Shown: positions 45,401 to 53,610 of the stretch, in pieces
Position numbering within the stretch: position 1 is the stretch's first letter
How the letters are laid out: each line of letters opens with the position of its first letter
DNA from: Flavobacteriales bacterium
Lineage (GTDB): Bacteria; Bacteroidota; Bacteroidia; Flavobacteriales_F; PHOS-HE28
NCBI GenBank assembly: GCA_020635655.1
Contig: JACJZI010000006.1
Span: 1 to 64,000, forward strand
DNA: 64,000 bases
Direction: 5' to 3'
Position numbers and translations under genes: made by a program
The notes under the pieces: model-generated
Seen by the model: only the letters and a program-made list of their open reading frames with translations
What the model was told of the DNA's origin: nothing
Databases searched by the model: none

Positions 45401-48400
45401 TGTCAGCGGCAACGCCGGCACGGTGCGCTATGTCGCCTCCGACAGCAATACCGGTGCGGATTGGATCAATTCCGGCGCCAGCGCCACGTACACCGTGACC
45501 ATGGGCGTGTACAACTCCGCCTATGGCTATGTGAACCCGGACGCAGGGACGGTCGCTTCCTATGACTGGAGCCCGGCCGGCGACCTGGACGACCCCAGTC
45601 TGCAGAGCCCAACGGCCAGCAACGTGGCCGCCACCACTCTCTACACGGTGACGGTGACCAGCGACCTTGGCTGTAGTTCCTCCGGCGACGTGGAAGTGGT
45701 GACATCCCCACCGATCACCACCGCCCATATCGACGGCACGCTCGCGTACTGCGCCGGTGGAAGCACGGAATTGACCGCGGTGCCGGATGATGGCGGTGCC
45801 CCCTTCACCTACAGCTGGTCCCCCGGTGGCGAGACCACCGCAAGCATCACGGTGAGCACTCCGGGCAACTACGATTGCCAGGTGTTCGACGACTGCGGTG
45901 CCAATGTGAACACGGGAACGGTCACGGTAGTGGAGAACCCGCTGCCCAATGTGACGGTCGACCCCACGATGGCATCCAGCTGCGACGGTGCTCCGGTCGC
46001 GTTGACCGCCATGGGCGCCGACACCTATGCATGGTCACCGGCTGCGGGGCTTGACGCCACCACGGGTGCCAATGTGAACGCCACACCCGCTTCCACGACC
46101 ACCTATACGGTGACCGGCACGGACGCGAACGGTTGCGAGAATACGGCCGATGCCGATGTCGTCGCGGGGAACGCCCCGGTGATCACCAGCATTTCTGCCG
46201 ACCCCAACCCGACCTGCTTCAATGGCACCAGCCAGCTCGCGGTGGACGTTGCCGGAGCCAGCGCATACTGCTCGGTGAGCGTGACGACCAGTTGCGATGA
46301 GAGCATCGGTGAGGTGATCTTCAACACCATCGACTACACCAGTGGTTGCGGCAGCTATTTCGACTACACCGGAACAAGCACCACGGTGAACGTAGGGACC
46401 CCCTATGCCATCACGGTGAACAATGGCGGGAACGCGTACACCGCCGATGCCGTGACCGCCTGGATCGACTGGAACCAGAACGGGGACTTTACCGACGCGG
46501 GTGAAGCGTATGTGCTGGCCAGTGATGGTACGGGCGCACAATTCACCGGAAGCATCACGCCTCCGGCCAGCGCACTCAGTGGTTCGACCCGAATGCGCGT
46601 GCGCATGGTATGGAACACGACCCCTGCTCCTTGTGGAAGCACGGGATACGGCGAGACCGAGGACTACACGGTGGTGGTTGCCGGCGGTGCCTCCGGAGTA
46701 TCATATGCCTGGACCCCATCGGCAGATCTGGACGATCCCACGATCGCCAACCCGGTCGCCAGCAACATCAACGCCAGCACGGACTACACGGTCGTTGTGA
46801 CCGACGGCCCGAGCGGCTGCACGAGCACGGACATGGTCACTGTTAGCCCGACCGATCCGATCACCACGGCACATATCGATGGCACCCCGGCTTTCTGCAC
46901 CGGCCTCAGCACGACGCTGACCGCCGTGCCTGACGATGGTGCCGGGCCGTACACCTATCTCTGGAGCCCCAACGGCGAGACCACTGCAAGTATCACGGTG
47001 AGCACGGCAGGCAGCTACAATTGCCAGGTGTTCGACAACTGCGGTTCCGATGTGAACACCGGTGGTGTCACAGTGGTGGAGAATGCACTGCCGGTCGTGA
47101 CGGTCGATCCGACCTCCGCGGCCAGCTGCGACGGTGCTCCTGTCGCTTTGACCGCCATGGGTGCCGATACCTATGGCTGGTCGCCCGCGGCCGGACTGAA
47201 TACCACCACCGGCGCGACAGTGAACGCCACCCCGACCCTGGGAACCACCTATACGGTGACCGGGACCGATGCCAATGGCTGTCAGAACACGGCGGATGCC
47301 GTCGTGAACGTGGGCACCGCCCCCGTGGTCACCAGCGTGACGTCCGATCCGGACCCGACATGCATCGGCGGCACCACGCAGTTGAATGCAACCGCGACCG
47401 TGAGCGGATACACGGTGGGGTCGTCCGGCAGCTCGTTCATTGACATCAGCGCCACCGGAACGGCCATGGCCGGCCTGGGGGATGACGGCGAGGGGAACAT
47501 CACCTTCCCATCCTTCACCTACAATGGCGTGGCCTACACCGGTGCCCGCGTGGGTTCCAATGGCGTGATGGCCTTCGGCGCCACCACCGGCGACGTCGGG
47601 TTCACCAACGCCGCGTTGCCCACCACGGTGATCAACACGACCTTCCTGGCCCCCTGGTGGGATGATGGCTACCAGATCACTGCCGATGCCGCCTCGCAGG
47701 TGTATACCGAGCAGGTGGGGGATCTCTTCATCATCCAGTGGAACAACTACGGCCACTGCTGCACCAACACCGCCGGCGTGGACGTCACCTTTCAGGTCCA
47801 GCTGGACGTGGTCACCGGCGCGATCTATTTCGCCTACGACGATGTGACCTACGGTGGTGCCCAGGCGGCGAACGACGGCGGCTCGAGCGCCACCATCGGC
47901 ATCCAATGGAGCGCCACTGATTATCTGCAGTACAGCTTCAACACCCCGGGCATCACGGTCGGCCAGGTGATCGCCTTCACGCCGAACACCGCGGATATCT
48001 TCAGCTGGACCCCGATCGCCGACCTCGATGATCCTTCGATCATGGACCCGACCGCGAGCAACGTCTTCGACGGGCAGGTCTACACGGTGGAGGTATCGAC
48101 CAGCATCGGCTGCAGCAGCCAGGGCACGGTGACCCTGCATACCACGCCGCCGATGACGACCGCCCACATCGAGGGCGACATGACCGTCTGCACGGGAGGG
48201 ACCACCACCCTGACCGCGGTGCCTGACGACGGTGCCGGACCATACACCTATCTGTGGAGCCCCAATGGGGAGACCACCGCCAGTATCGATGCGGACATGC
48301 CCGGTGACTACAGTTGCCAGGTGATGGACGCCTGCGGCGGTAGTGCGAACACGGGCATCCAGACCCTCACCTCGATCCCCGGACCGACCATTACGGTGGA

Positions 48401-51400
48401 CGTGACCAGTGCGAACATCTGCCCGGGTGACCCGGCGGTGGCCATCACGGCCTCCGGTGCGGACACCTACGAATGGTCGCCAACGGACGGCTTGGACGAT
48501 CCCCTCGCGGCCACGGTGAACGCCACGCCTGGGGCCACCACCACCTACACGGTGACCGGCACCATCGCCAACGGCTGCTTTGGCACCACCACCAGCACCA
48601 TCACGGTGGGTGAGGTACCCCAGCTGGGCAGCGCGACCGCCAGCCCGAGCCAGTTCTGCGACGAACCGGTGCAACTGGGTGTGATCCTGGGTGCTTCGCC
48701 GTACTGCTCGGTGAGCGTGACGACCAACTGCGATGAGAGCATCGGTGAGGTGATCTTCAACACCATCGACTACACCAGCGGTTGCGGCACCTATTTCGAC
48801 TACACCGGTACGAGCACCACGGTGAGCACGGGTACGGCTTACGACATCACCGTGAACAATGGTGGGAACCCGTACACCGGCGATGCCGTGACCGCCTGGA
48901 TCGATTGGAACCAGAACGGGGACTTCACCGACGCCGGTGAGGCCTACGTGCTGACCGGCGATGGTGTGGGGAACACATGGACCGGAAGTATCACGCCTCC
49001 CGCCACCGCCTACGACGGCGCGACGCGGATGCGCGTGCGCATGGTGTGGAACACGACCCCTGCTCCTTGTGGAAGCACGGGATACGGCGAGACCGAGGAC
49101 TACACGGTGGTGGTCACAGGTGGTGTGCCCGCGCCGTCCTTCACCTACACCTATGCATGGACCCCGGCCGGCGATCTGGACGATCCGAACATCCAGAACC
49201 CGATCGCGATGCCCACGGGCAACACGACCTACACGGTGACGGCGACCAGCCTGGATGGTTGCACCGCTTCCACTTCGGTGGACGTGGTCAGCTTCTGCTA
49301 CGACGAGTGCGCCGGCGCCCAACCCGTGACCGTGAACCCGGACAACACCTATTGCCCGGCAGGTGGCGTGGAAGGGGACAACTCCAGCGCGACCGATAGC
49401 GGCAACCTGGGTTGCATCCCCGGCGGTCAGGACGTGTGGTACAGCTTCACGGCCAATACCAGCGGTACCGGCTGGACCTTCAGCAACTTCACCTTCAGCA
49501 CGCTATGGGTGGAGATCTTCGAAGGGTCCTGCAACGGCAGCTCCGTGGGTTGCTATGCGGGCCTAACGGCACTGGAGAACGGCCTGCCCACCACACCGGG
49601 CCAGACCTACTACATGCGCGTGGCCTCGGATGTCGGCACAGGTGGAACCTACAACCTCTGCCTGTACGATGCCGTGGTGTACGATCCCTGTGCGGGCATC
49701 CAGAACATCCCGGATTGCGCCGTGCCCACCGGACCGGTGACCGCTGCCCCGGGTGCGGGTCAGTGGAGCAACGTCACCCTTGGCGGTCCCTACCAGACCC
49801 CGGGCCAGGAGCAGATCTTCTCCTTCACGGCCTCGATCTCCGGCCAGCATGTGATCAACGTGTCCCAGTTCACGGGCGGCAACTTCGTCGACTTCTATTG
49901 GAAGGAGGTCGGCACCTGCAGCAACACCGGATGGAACTACTGGGATGACTTCATCGGCACAGGCGCGGTCCCCGGCGATGCCTTCAATGGTGGCGTGCCC
50001 CCGATCTTCGTGTCCGGCCACACTTACTACATCATGTGGGATCCGGAGGATACCAATGGCAATACATTGGACTTCTCCATCACCTGCCCGGCACCGCCAC
50101 CCCCGAACAACAACGTGTGCGGAGCGCTGCCCCTGGCCTGCAACGATGTGGTCACCGGCAACACCACCGGCCTGGCTCCCGATCTGCCCGCCAACAGCTG
50201 TCCGTTCATCGACGCCCCGAACAGTGGTGGTACGTTGTGGTACAGCTACACGCCGACGCAGGATGAGAACGTGACCCTGAGCACCTGCAGCGCCAACACC
50301 GACTTCGACACCCGCATCAGCGTGTTCACGGGACCGGACTGCAACACCCTCAGCTGCTACACGATGGCCGATGACAAGGACAACAGTTCCTGCCTGCTCA
50401 AGGCGGTGCTGGACATGTACGTGCAGAACGGTGTGACCTATTACATCGCGGTGCACAGTCCTGGTCTGGCCGTCTCCGGCAACTTCGAGCTGTCGCTCTT
50501 CTGCAATCCGGTCTGCGCGCCTCCGGCGAACGATGTGTGCTCCGGCGCCGAAGCGATCACCAGCAACCTGAACGATGGTCTGGGCGCCTTCACCACCGGC
50601 GACAACAGCTGCGCGATGAACGATGCCTTCTCCACCTGCCAGCCCTACCTGAACAACCAGGGCCTGTGGTACACCTTCAACGCGGCCGACAACGCGATCC
50701 ACTACCTGGACCTGCATGCCAACGCACAGGACGGCGGCCTCTCGGCCTCCACCCTGAACTACACCCTCTACAGCGGTGGATGTGACGGCGACCTGGCAGC
50801 CTCCGGCGAAGTGGTCTGTGCGCTCGACGCCCAGGCCGACGGTATCCTGCTGCCCACGTTGACGCCGGGCACGCAATACCTCCTGCGGATCGACAACGAG
50901 GGCGATGTGGGCTTCGAGGGCACCTTCAGCCTGCGCCTGCAGCACCCGCCGTTGGACGACGCCGGCATCACCGCCGTCAATGCGCCCGTGCCCGGTCTGC
51001 TCTGCACCTCCACGATCAACGCCCAGGTGGTGCTGACCAACTTCGGTGAGCATGACCTGACCAGCGTGGAGATCCACTACGACATGGACGGCCTCAACCC
51101 GCAGGTGTTCAACTGGTCCGGCAACCTGCCCTACCTGGGCACCGAGGTGGTCGACCTGCCCGCCTTCGTATCACCCTACGGCATCCACACCTTCAACGCC
51201 TACACCGCGAACCCGAACGGTGCGACCGACGAGGTGCCTGCCAACGATGCCTCCGCCGTCGCCGGCGTGGACGTCACCGGTGAGACGCTGGTCGTGGAGG
51301 TCATGACCGACAACAACCCCACTGGATTGGTCTGGGAGGTGGACGATGCGAGCTTCCTTCCCGTAGCCTCCGGTGATGGTACCAATTGGGCGCCCAACAC

Positions 51401-52559
51401 CCTGGAGAGCACCACGGTATGCCTGACCACGATCAATGGCAACCATTTCCGGTTCTTCATGTTCGATGTGTACGGTGATGGCCTCAGCAACACCGGCAAT
51501 GGCGACGGCTACTGGCGCCTGCTCGACGAGAACGGCCAGATCCTGATCGGTGACAACTTCGACGGTACCATTGATGGTATCGTGACACCCGCAGGAACGC
51601 CCCTTACCTCCACCTACACCGCGCATGAGTTCGATCTGCCGGTCGGTCCCAGCGGCATCCCCGCTTCCGACTGCAACATCTTCACCAACACCCTGCAGAA
51701 CAAGGTCTACGCCAACCCCGTGGGTGGTGTGGCCGGCTATCAGTGGGAGTTCTCCGATCCCGATGCCGGCTATATCCGTCGCATCGCACGGACCTACAAC
51801 TGGGTCAAGTTCGGCGAGATGGTGACCTACCCGCTGCTGCCTGGCGTGACCTACTTCGCACGTGTGCGTGTGGACCAGGGTGCAGCCGGCTTTAGCGACG
51901 ACCGCTGGGGACCTGGCTGTGAAATGGGTATCGACCCGAACCAGGTGCCGGGCTGCACGAGCTTGATCGACAACCCGAACCTGCCGACCCACAGCTGCGG
52001 CGTGACCAAGGCCTTCGGTGGATCGGACAAGATCTGGGCACAACCCGTGGTGGGCGCCACCCAATACCGGTTCAAGTTCGAGAACGCCGACGAGGGCTTC
52101 CTGCGCATCATTGCCAAGCCCAGTTATGCGCTCGTGTTGAACTGGGTGACCTACCCATTGCAGAACGGCGTGACCTACGACGTCTCGGTCGAATGCCTGG
52201 TGAACGGCCAGTGGAGCGGCTACTGTGGCGCGGTCTGTCAGGTCACCATCATGAACCCCTCCGCCGCACCGGCTGCCCGTCAGCTGGAGGCGACCGAAGG
52301 TGCCGACATGATGCTCTGGCCGAACCCCGTGCGCGATGGACAGGTCAACATCCAGTTGGACGGCCTGACCGACCAGGTACACCAGGTCTCCATCGATGTC
52401 TTCGATGTCTTCGGCAAGCGGGTCCAGAGCATCCAGGATGACCGCACCGGCAAGGCATACCTGACCACCGTCGATATGCGTGGCCTGGCCGCCGGTACCT
52501 ACCTGGTCCGCGTCACCGTCGATGGCAACATCCATCAGCAACGCGTCACCGTGCTGTAA
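42450..52559 (+). CDS. Giant modular adhesin-like T9SS protein (paralogue 1)
   Basis: A 3369-residue secreted protein. Modules by base: signal peptide 42450-42545; beta-sandwich module 42546-43040 (shared with paralogue 3); Ig/PKD-like domains; then four units that each start ITTAHIDG or MTTAHIEG (44398, 45717, 46859, 48152). Each unit has three Ig-like domains. Different modules interrupt the last Ig of the units and of the preceding stretch: nidogen-like 43665-44233, LTD-like 44950-45500, GEVED 46266-46676, nidogen-like 47418-47986, GEVED 48702-49112. PPC-like domains follow (49280-50520), then a 2-kb C-terminal part identical to paralogue 2, ending in a type A T9SS tail (MLWPNPVRDGQ, LAAGTYLVRVTV). 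Probable surface adhesin or matrix protein. The ATG at 42450 is chosen; 42483 also gives a signal peptide. Confidence 0.9.
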   Translation: MKGRYPSTRDKMLWRLPTLLVAVLLLTMAQGQVIFNETFTGGASSEGFTIVQNIGTTSWVYGDPGARYPGSFSGAGFDAEFAMFDSDIAGSGAGDASASLVSPTFDASVGGSYILDFDQSYRVCCGSTADVEVWNGTTWNNVLAQSSTIVGYPTADHQTIDITAAAGGSSTAQVRFTYHGDWDYWWALDNISVTYNSVCTSVEAGSTAASVTQGCGMVASSTLSLTGATTGVSGLSYQWQYDDGGGWTDFGTDDATQVVTNVSTTTSYQCIVTCTNGGAMDTSDPAATITIDPVPTVTITPTDPGPFCATANTVLNASGADTYSWSPAAGLDDPLSASPTCTATTTTNYTVTGTVTATGCTNTASVGITVQPDPVINSLTADPNPICIGNNSQLNVDAPLPAYIMGSSGSSFIDISSTGTAMAGLGDDGEGNITFPSFTYNGVAYTGARVGSNGAMAFGATTGDVGFTNAALPTTVINTTFLAPWWDDGYQITADAASQVYTEQVGDLFIIQWNNYGHCCTNTAGVDITYQVQLDVVTNTIYFAYDDVTYGGAQAANDLGASATIGIQWSGTDFLQYSFNTAGIAAGQVISFTPVTAIYSWVPSTYLDDPSIANPLASSVLLSTNYTVTVTNSASNCSTSGMIALTASDPITTAHIDGNLAYCTGGTTMLTAVPDDGGGPFTYLWSPGGETTESITVGATGLYSCQVTDNCGGSVNTGDVNVTENALPSVAVTPTTDVICDGVGSVALTASGADTYEWSPAAGLDATTGTSVNATPTSTTTYTVTGTDANGCQNTADALVNTGTSPMVNSVTADPNPICFNGSTQLDVDASVAVPYVRISEVVTFRTGVNGGTYPAYVDASVNDFIELNNTSIVPADISGWTIGDYASGAAAPTHPLLTFPTGTVIAPNGALIVGMGTGSGGSPANNYFVMGGSNDFWGSSSSMGVVLKDAASNVVDAMARGTSFTWNAATGVTASDWSGIAPGVSGNAGTVRYVASDSNTGADWINSGASATYTVTMGVYNSAYGYVNPDAGTVASYDWSPAGDLDDPSLQSPTASNVAATTLYTVTVTSDLGCSSSGDVEVVTSPPITTAHIDGTLAYCAGGSTELTAVPDDGGAPFTYSWSPGGETTASITVSTPGNYDCQVFDDCGANVNTGTVTVVENPLPNVTVDPTMASSCDGAPVALTAMGADTYAWSPAAGLDATTGANVNATPASTTTYTVTGTDANGCENTADADVVAGNAPVITSISADPNPTCFNGTSQLAVDVAGASAYCSVSVTTSCDESIGEVIFNTIDYTSGCGSYFDYTGTSTTVNVGTPYAITVNNGGNAYTADAVTAWIDWNQNGDFTDAGEAYVLASDGTGAQFTGSITPPASALSGSTRMRVRMVWNTTPAPCGSTGYGETEDYTVVVAGGASGVSYAWTPSADLDDPTIANPVASNINASTDYTVVVTDGPSGCTSTDMVTVSPTDPITTAHIDGTPAFCTGLSTTLTAVPDDGAGPYTYLWSPNGETTASITVSTAGSYNCQVFDNCGSDVNTGGVTVVENALPVVTVDPTSAASCDGAPVALTAMGADTYGWSPAAGLNTTTGATVNATPTLGTTYTVTGTDANGCQNTADAVVNVGTAPVVTSVTSDPDPTCIGGTTQLNATATVSGYTVGSSGSSFIDISATGTAMAGLGDDGEGNITFPSFTYNGVAYTGARVGSNGVMAFGATTGDVGFTNAALPTTVINTTFLAPWWDDGYQITADAASQVYTEQVGDLFIIQWNNYGHCCTNTAGVDVTFQVQLDVVTGAIYFAYDDVTYGGAQAANDGGSSATIGIQWSATDYLQYSFNTPGITVGQVIAFTPNTADIFSWTPIADLDDPSIMDPTASNVFDGQVYTVEVSTSIGCSSQGTVTLHTTPPMTTAHIEGDMTVCTGGTTTLTAVPDDGAGPYTYLWSPNGETTASIDADMPGDYSCQVMDACGGSANTGIQTLTSIPGPTITVDVTSANICPGDPAVAITASGADTYEWSPTDGLDDPLAATVNATPGATTTYTVTGTIANGCFGTTTSTITVGEVPQLGSATASPSQFCDEPVQLGVILGASPYCSVSVTTNCDESIGEVIFNTIDYTSGCGTYFDYTGTSTTVSTGTAYDITVNNGGNPYTGDAVTAWIDWNQNGDFTDAGEAYVLTGDGVGNTWTGSITPPATAYDGATRMRVRMVWNTTPAPCGSTGYGETEDYTVVVTGGVPAPSFTYTYAWTPAGDLDDPNIQNPIAMPTGNTTYTVTATSLDGCTASTSVDVVSFCYDECAGAQPVTVNPDNTYCPAGGVEGDNSSATDSGNLGCIPGGQDVWYSFTANTSGTGWTFSNFTFSTLWVEIFEGSCNGSSVGCYAGLTALENGLPTTPGQTYYMRVASDVGTGGTYNLCLYDAVVYDPCAGIQNIPDCAVPTGPVTAAPGAGQWSNVTLGGPYQTPGQEQIFSFTASISGQHVINVSQFTGGNFVDFYWKEVGTCSNTGWNYWDDFIGTGAVPGDAFNGGVPPIFVSGHTYYIMWDPEDTNGNTLDFSITCPAPPPPNNNVCGALPLACNDVVTGNTTGLAPDLPANSCPFIDAPNSGGTLWYSYTPTQDENVTLSTCSANTDFDTRISVFTGPDCNTLSCYTMADDKDNSSCLLKAVLDMYVQNGVTYYIAVHSPGLAVSGNFELSLFCNPVCAPPANDVCSGAEAITSNLNDGLGAFTTGDNSCAMNDAFSTCQPYLNNQGLWYTFNAADNAIHYLDLHANAQDGGLSASTLNYTLYSGGCDGDLAASGEVVCALDAQADGILLPTLTPGTQYLLRIDNEGDVGFEGTFSLRLQHPPLDDAGITAVNAPVPGLLCTSTINAQVVLTNFGEHDLTSVEIHYDMDGLNPQVFNWSGNLPYLGTEVVDLPAFVSPYGIHTFNAYTANPNGATDEVPANDASAVAGVDVTGETLVVEVMTDNNPTGLVWEVDDASFLPVASGDGTNWAPNTLESTTVCLTTINGNHFRFFMFDVYGDGLSNTGNGDGYWRLLDENGQILIGDNFDGTIDGIVTPAGTPLTSTYTAHEFDLPVGPSGIPASDCNIFTNTLQNKVYANPVGGVAGYQWEFSDPDAGYIRRIARTYNWVKFGEMVTYPLLPGVTYFARVRVDQGAAGFSDDRWGPGCEMGIDPNQVPGCTSLIDNPNLPTHSCGVTKAFGGSDKIWAQPVVGATQYRFKFENADEGFLRIIAKPSYALVLNWVTYPLQNGVTYDVSVECLVNGQWSGYCGAVCQVTIMNPSAAPAARQLEATEGADMMLWPNPVRDGQVNIQLDGLTDQVHQVSIDVFDVFGKRVQSIQDDRTGKAYLTTVDMRGLAAGTYLVRVTVDGNIHQQRVTVL
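43665..44233 (+). repeat. Nidogen-like module, copy 1 (partner 47418-47986)
   Basis: A 569-base segment encoding GSSGSSFIDIS...FTPV recurs in frame 3753 bases downstream without indels. Long identical runs are broken by scattered substitutions, so it is an internal duplication younger than the flanking Ig repeats. Confidence 0.85.
46266..46676 (+). repeat. GEVED module, copy 1 (partner 48702-49112)
   Basis: The segment encoding YCSVSVTT...GETEDYTVVV recurs at an offset of 2436 bases without net indel. GEVED domains are beta modules with the WIDWNQNGDFTDAGE motif. Confidence 0.85.
47418..47986 (+). repeat. Nidogen-like module, copy 2
   Basis: Second copy of the 43665-44233 module, sitting at the equivalent point of the next-but-two Ig unit. 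Confidence 0.85.
48702..49112 (+). repeat. GEVED module, copy 2
   Basis: Second copy of the 46266-46676 module, again in the split Ig position. Confidence 0.85.
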
Positions 52560-52615
52560 GCCATCCGCAACAACAACCAGAACAAAGCCCCCCGCGCCAC
52601 CGCGGGGGGCTTTGC
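50529..52615 (+). repeat. 2087-base near-identical direct repeat, copy 1
   Basis: Aligned with 57358-59444 at a constant offset of 6829 bases. I found a single difference (T at 50576, C at 57405); the antisense and shifted-frame translations beyond that point are identical too, so the identity is at DNA level. The repeat covers the last ~677 codons, the stop, the spacer and the terminator, and ends sharply at TTTGC. Confidence 0.95.
52584..52613 (+). terminator. Terminator of giant paralogue 1
   Basis: A 13-bp perfect stem (AAAGCCCCCCGCG with CGCGGGGGGCTTT) and a 4-base loop CCAC, 24 bases after the stop. Confidence 0.9.
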
Positions 52616-52812
52616 TGTTCAGGGGGGCCTTCGGACCGCTCACCGCACAGGCCGCAGACCATTCCCATGCCGGTGGTCATGAACCCGCTCCGATCGTGGA
52701 AAATGACCAGCCTGGCGATGCGACCTGGCCAAAGGCTTGCAAGAGAGGGGCGTGAGCACCGATCTTCGCCACCGGTCCCATCGTTCATGACCCGATGGGC
52801 GACCCGCCACAC

Positions 52813-53289
52813 ATGATGCGCCCTTCGACCGAACCGACCGCCCTTCGTTTCCGGCACCTCATCCCGGTGCTCACGATCGTCATGATCCTTGGTGTCGGAT
52901 GCACCGCACCGAACGTTGCGGGGAACGATCCGGAAGGAACACCGAGCACCGTGGATGCCATCGGCACGGACAGTACCGGGACCTTGTATACGCCCGAGGA
53001 ACAGGCGATCGTGGACCGCCTGCGCGACGCCGACGTGCCTACCATCAAGGATTATATCCGCAGCGTGCTCCATGAGGACATGCCTCCGGACTTTGAACTG
53101 CCCGCAGCATTGAAAGAGGCCGGCAGTGCCCAGGCCGCCGAATTGGTCTTCGCGCGCCGCTATCCGGAATTCTATGGCAAGCAGGGCCCCGACTTCATTC
53201 GCGCCATCGCCGCTTCGCCGATCCGCTATCGTCAATTGATCCGCGAGACACGCGCGGTGCGGAAGTTCTACCAAAGGTCGAACAACTAG
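52813..53289 (+). CDS. Small lipoprotein between the giant paralogues
   Basis: A 158-residue protein. A lipoprotein signal (RHLIPVLTIVMILGVGC) with the lipobox Cys near residue 30 is followed by a Thr/Pro/Asp-rich linker and a helical domain (EEQAIVDRLRDADVPTIKDY, then FDL-like acidic turn and SPIRYRQLIRETRAVRKFYQ). No family is recognised. The start at 52813 (MMRPSTEP) is one of three near in-frame ATGs (52795, 52813, 52816). It has no counterpart in the gap between paralogues 2 and 3, so it was not part of the duplicated unit. Confidence 0.7.
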   Translation: MMRPSTEPTALRFRHLIPVLTIVMILGVGCTAPNVAGNDPEGTPSTVDAIGTDSTGTLYTPEEQAIVDRLRDADVPTIKDYIRSVLHEDMPPDFELPAALKEAGSAQAAELVFARRYPEFYGKQGPDFIRAIAASPIRYRQLIRETRAVRKFYQRSNN

Positions 53290-53508
53290 GCCCGCCGTTC
53301 ACGCTTCCGACCTCCGCGATGCAGGTCCGCCCCGGGGATGGGCCCCTTGGGCGTTCATGTGATCCTGCCCGGGTGACCACAACGCCGCCTTCAGGACGCG
53401 GTCGGGATCAGGAATTATCAACGCCCACTCCATTCTGGCATTCAGGGCATACTCCTGACGATCAGTCGCTTTCATACTTATCTGATCCTATTCCAGTGGC
53501 TGCCAAAG
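53290..53508. other. Gap upstream of giant paralogue 2
   Basis: Less GC-rich than its surroundings; no gene supported. Together with the following promoter and leader it makes a 321-base non-coding stretch. Confidence 0.5.
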
Positions 53509-53583
53509 AAAGTTATCAACACCACTCTTGCGCGGTGAACGGGGCTTATCTACTTTGCATTGTCCGGTCTCCCAAACCGGACA
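53509..53583 (+). promoter_or_regulatory. Promoter and 5' leader hairpin of giant paralogue 2
   Basis: AAAGTTATCAACA (53509-53521) lies 42 bases upstream of TACTTTG (53551-53557), start to start, matching the paralogue 1 promoter. A perfect 8-bp hairpin TGTCCGGT/ACCGGACA (53561-53583, 7-base loop) sits at the expected transcript start. Confidence 0.6.
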
Positions 53584-53610
53584 ACGATCACCGAACCAAA
53601 ACCATTCACC

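Noticed and set aside
43570..49280. CRISPR-like regular repeats
   Set aside because: The repeats are hundreds of bases long, stay in frame, vary in sequence and encode Ig-like domains, so they are protein modules.
46701..49322. 873-codon ORF on the minus strand inside giant paralogue 1
   Set aside because: It is antisense to a well-supported T9SS protein. Its translation is His/Arg/Gly/Val-rich with no domain, signal or membrane pattern. Long antisense frames are expected from the high-GC codon use and the repeats here.
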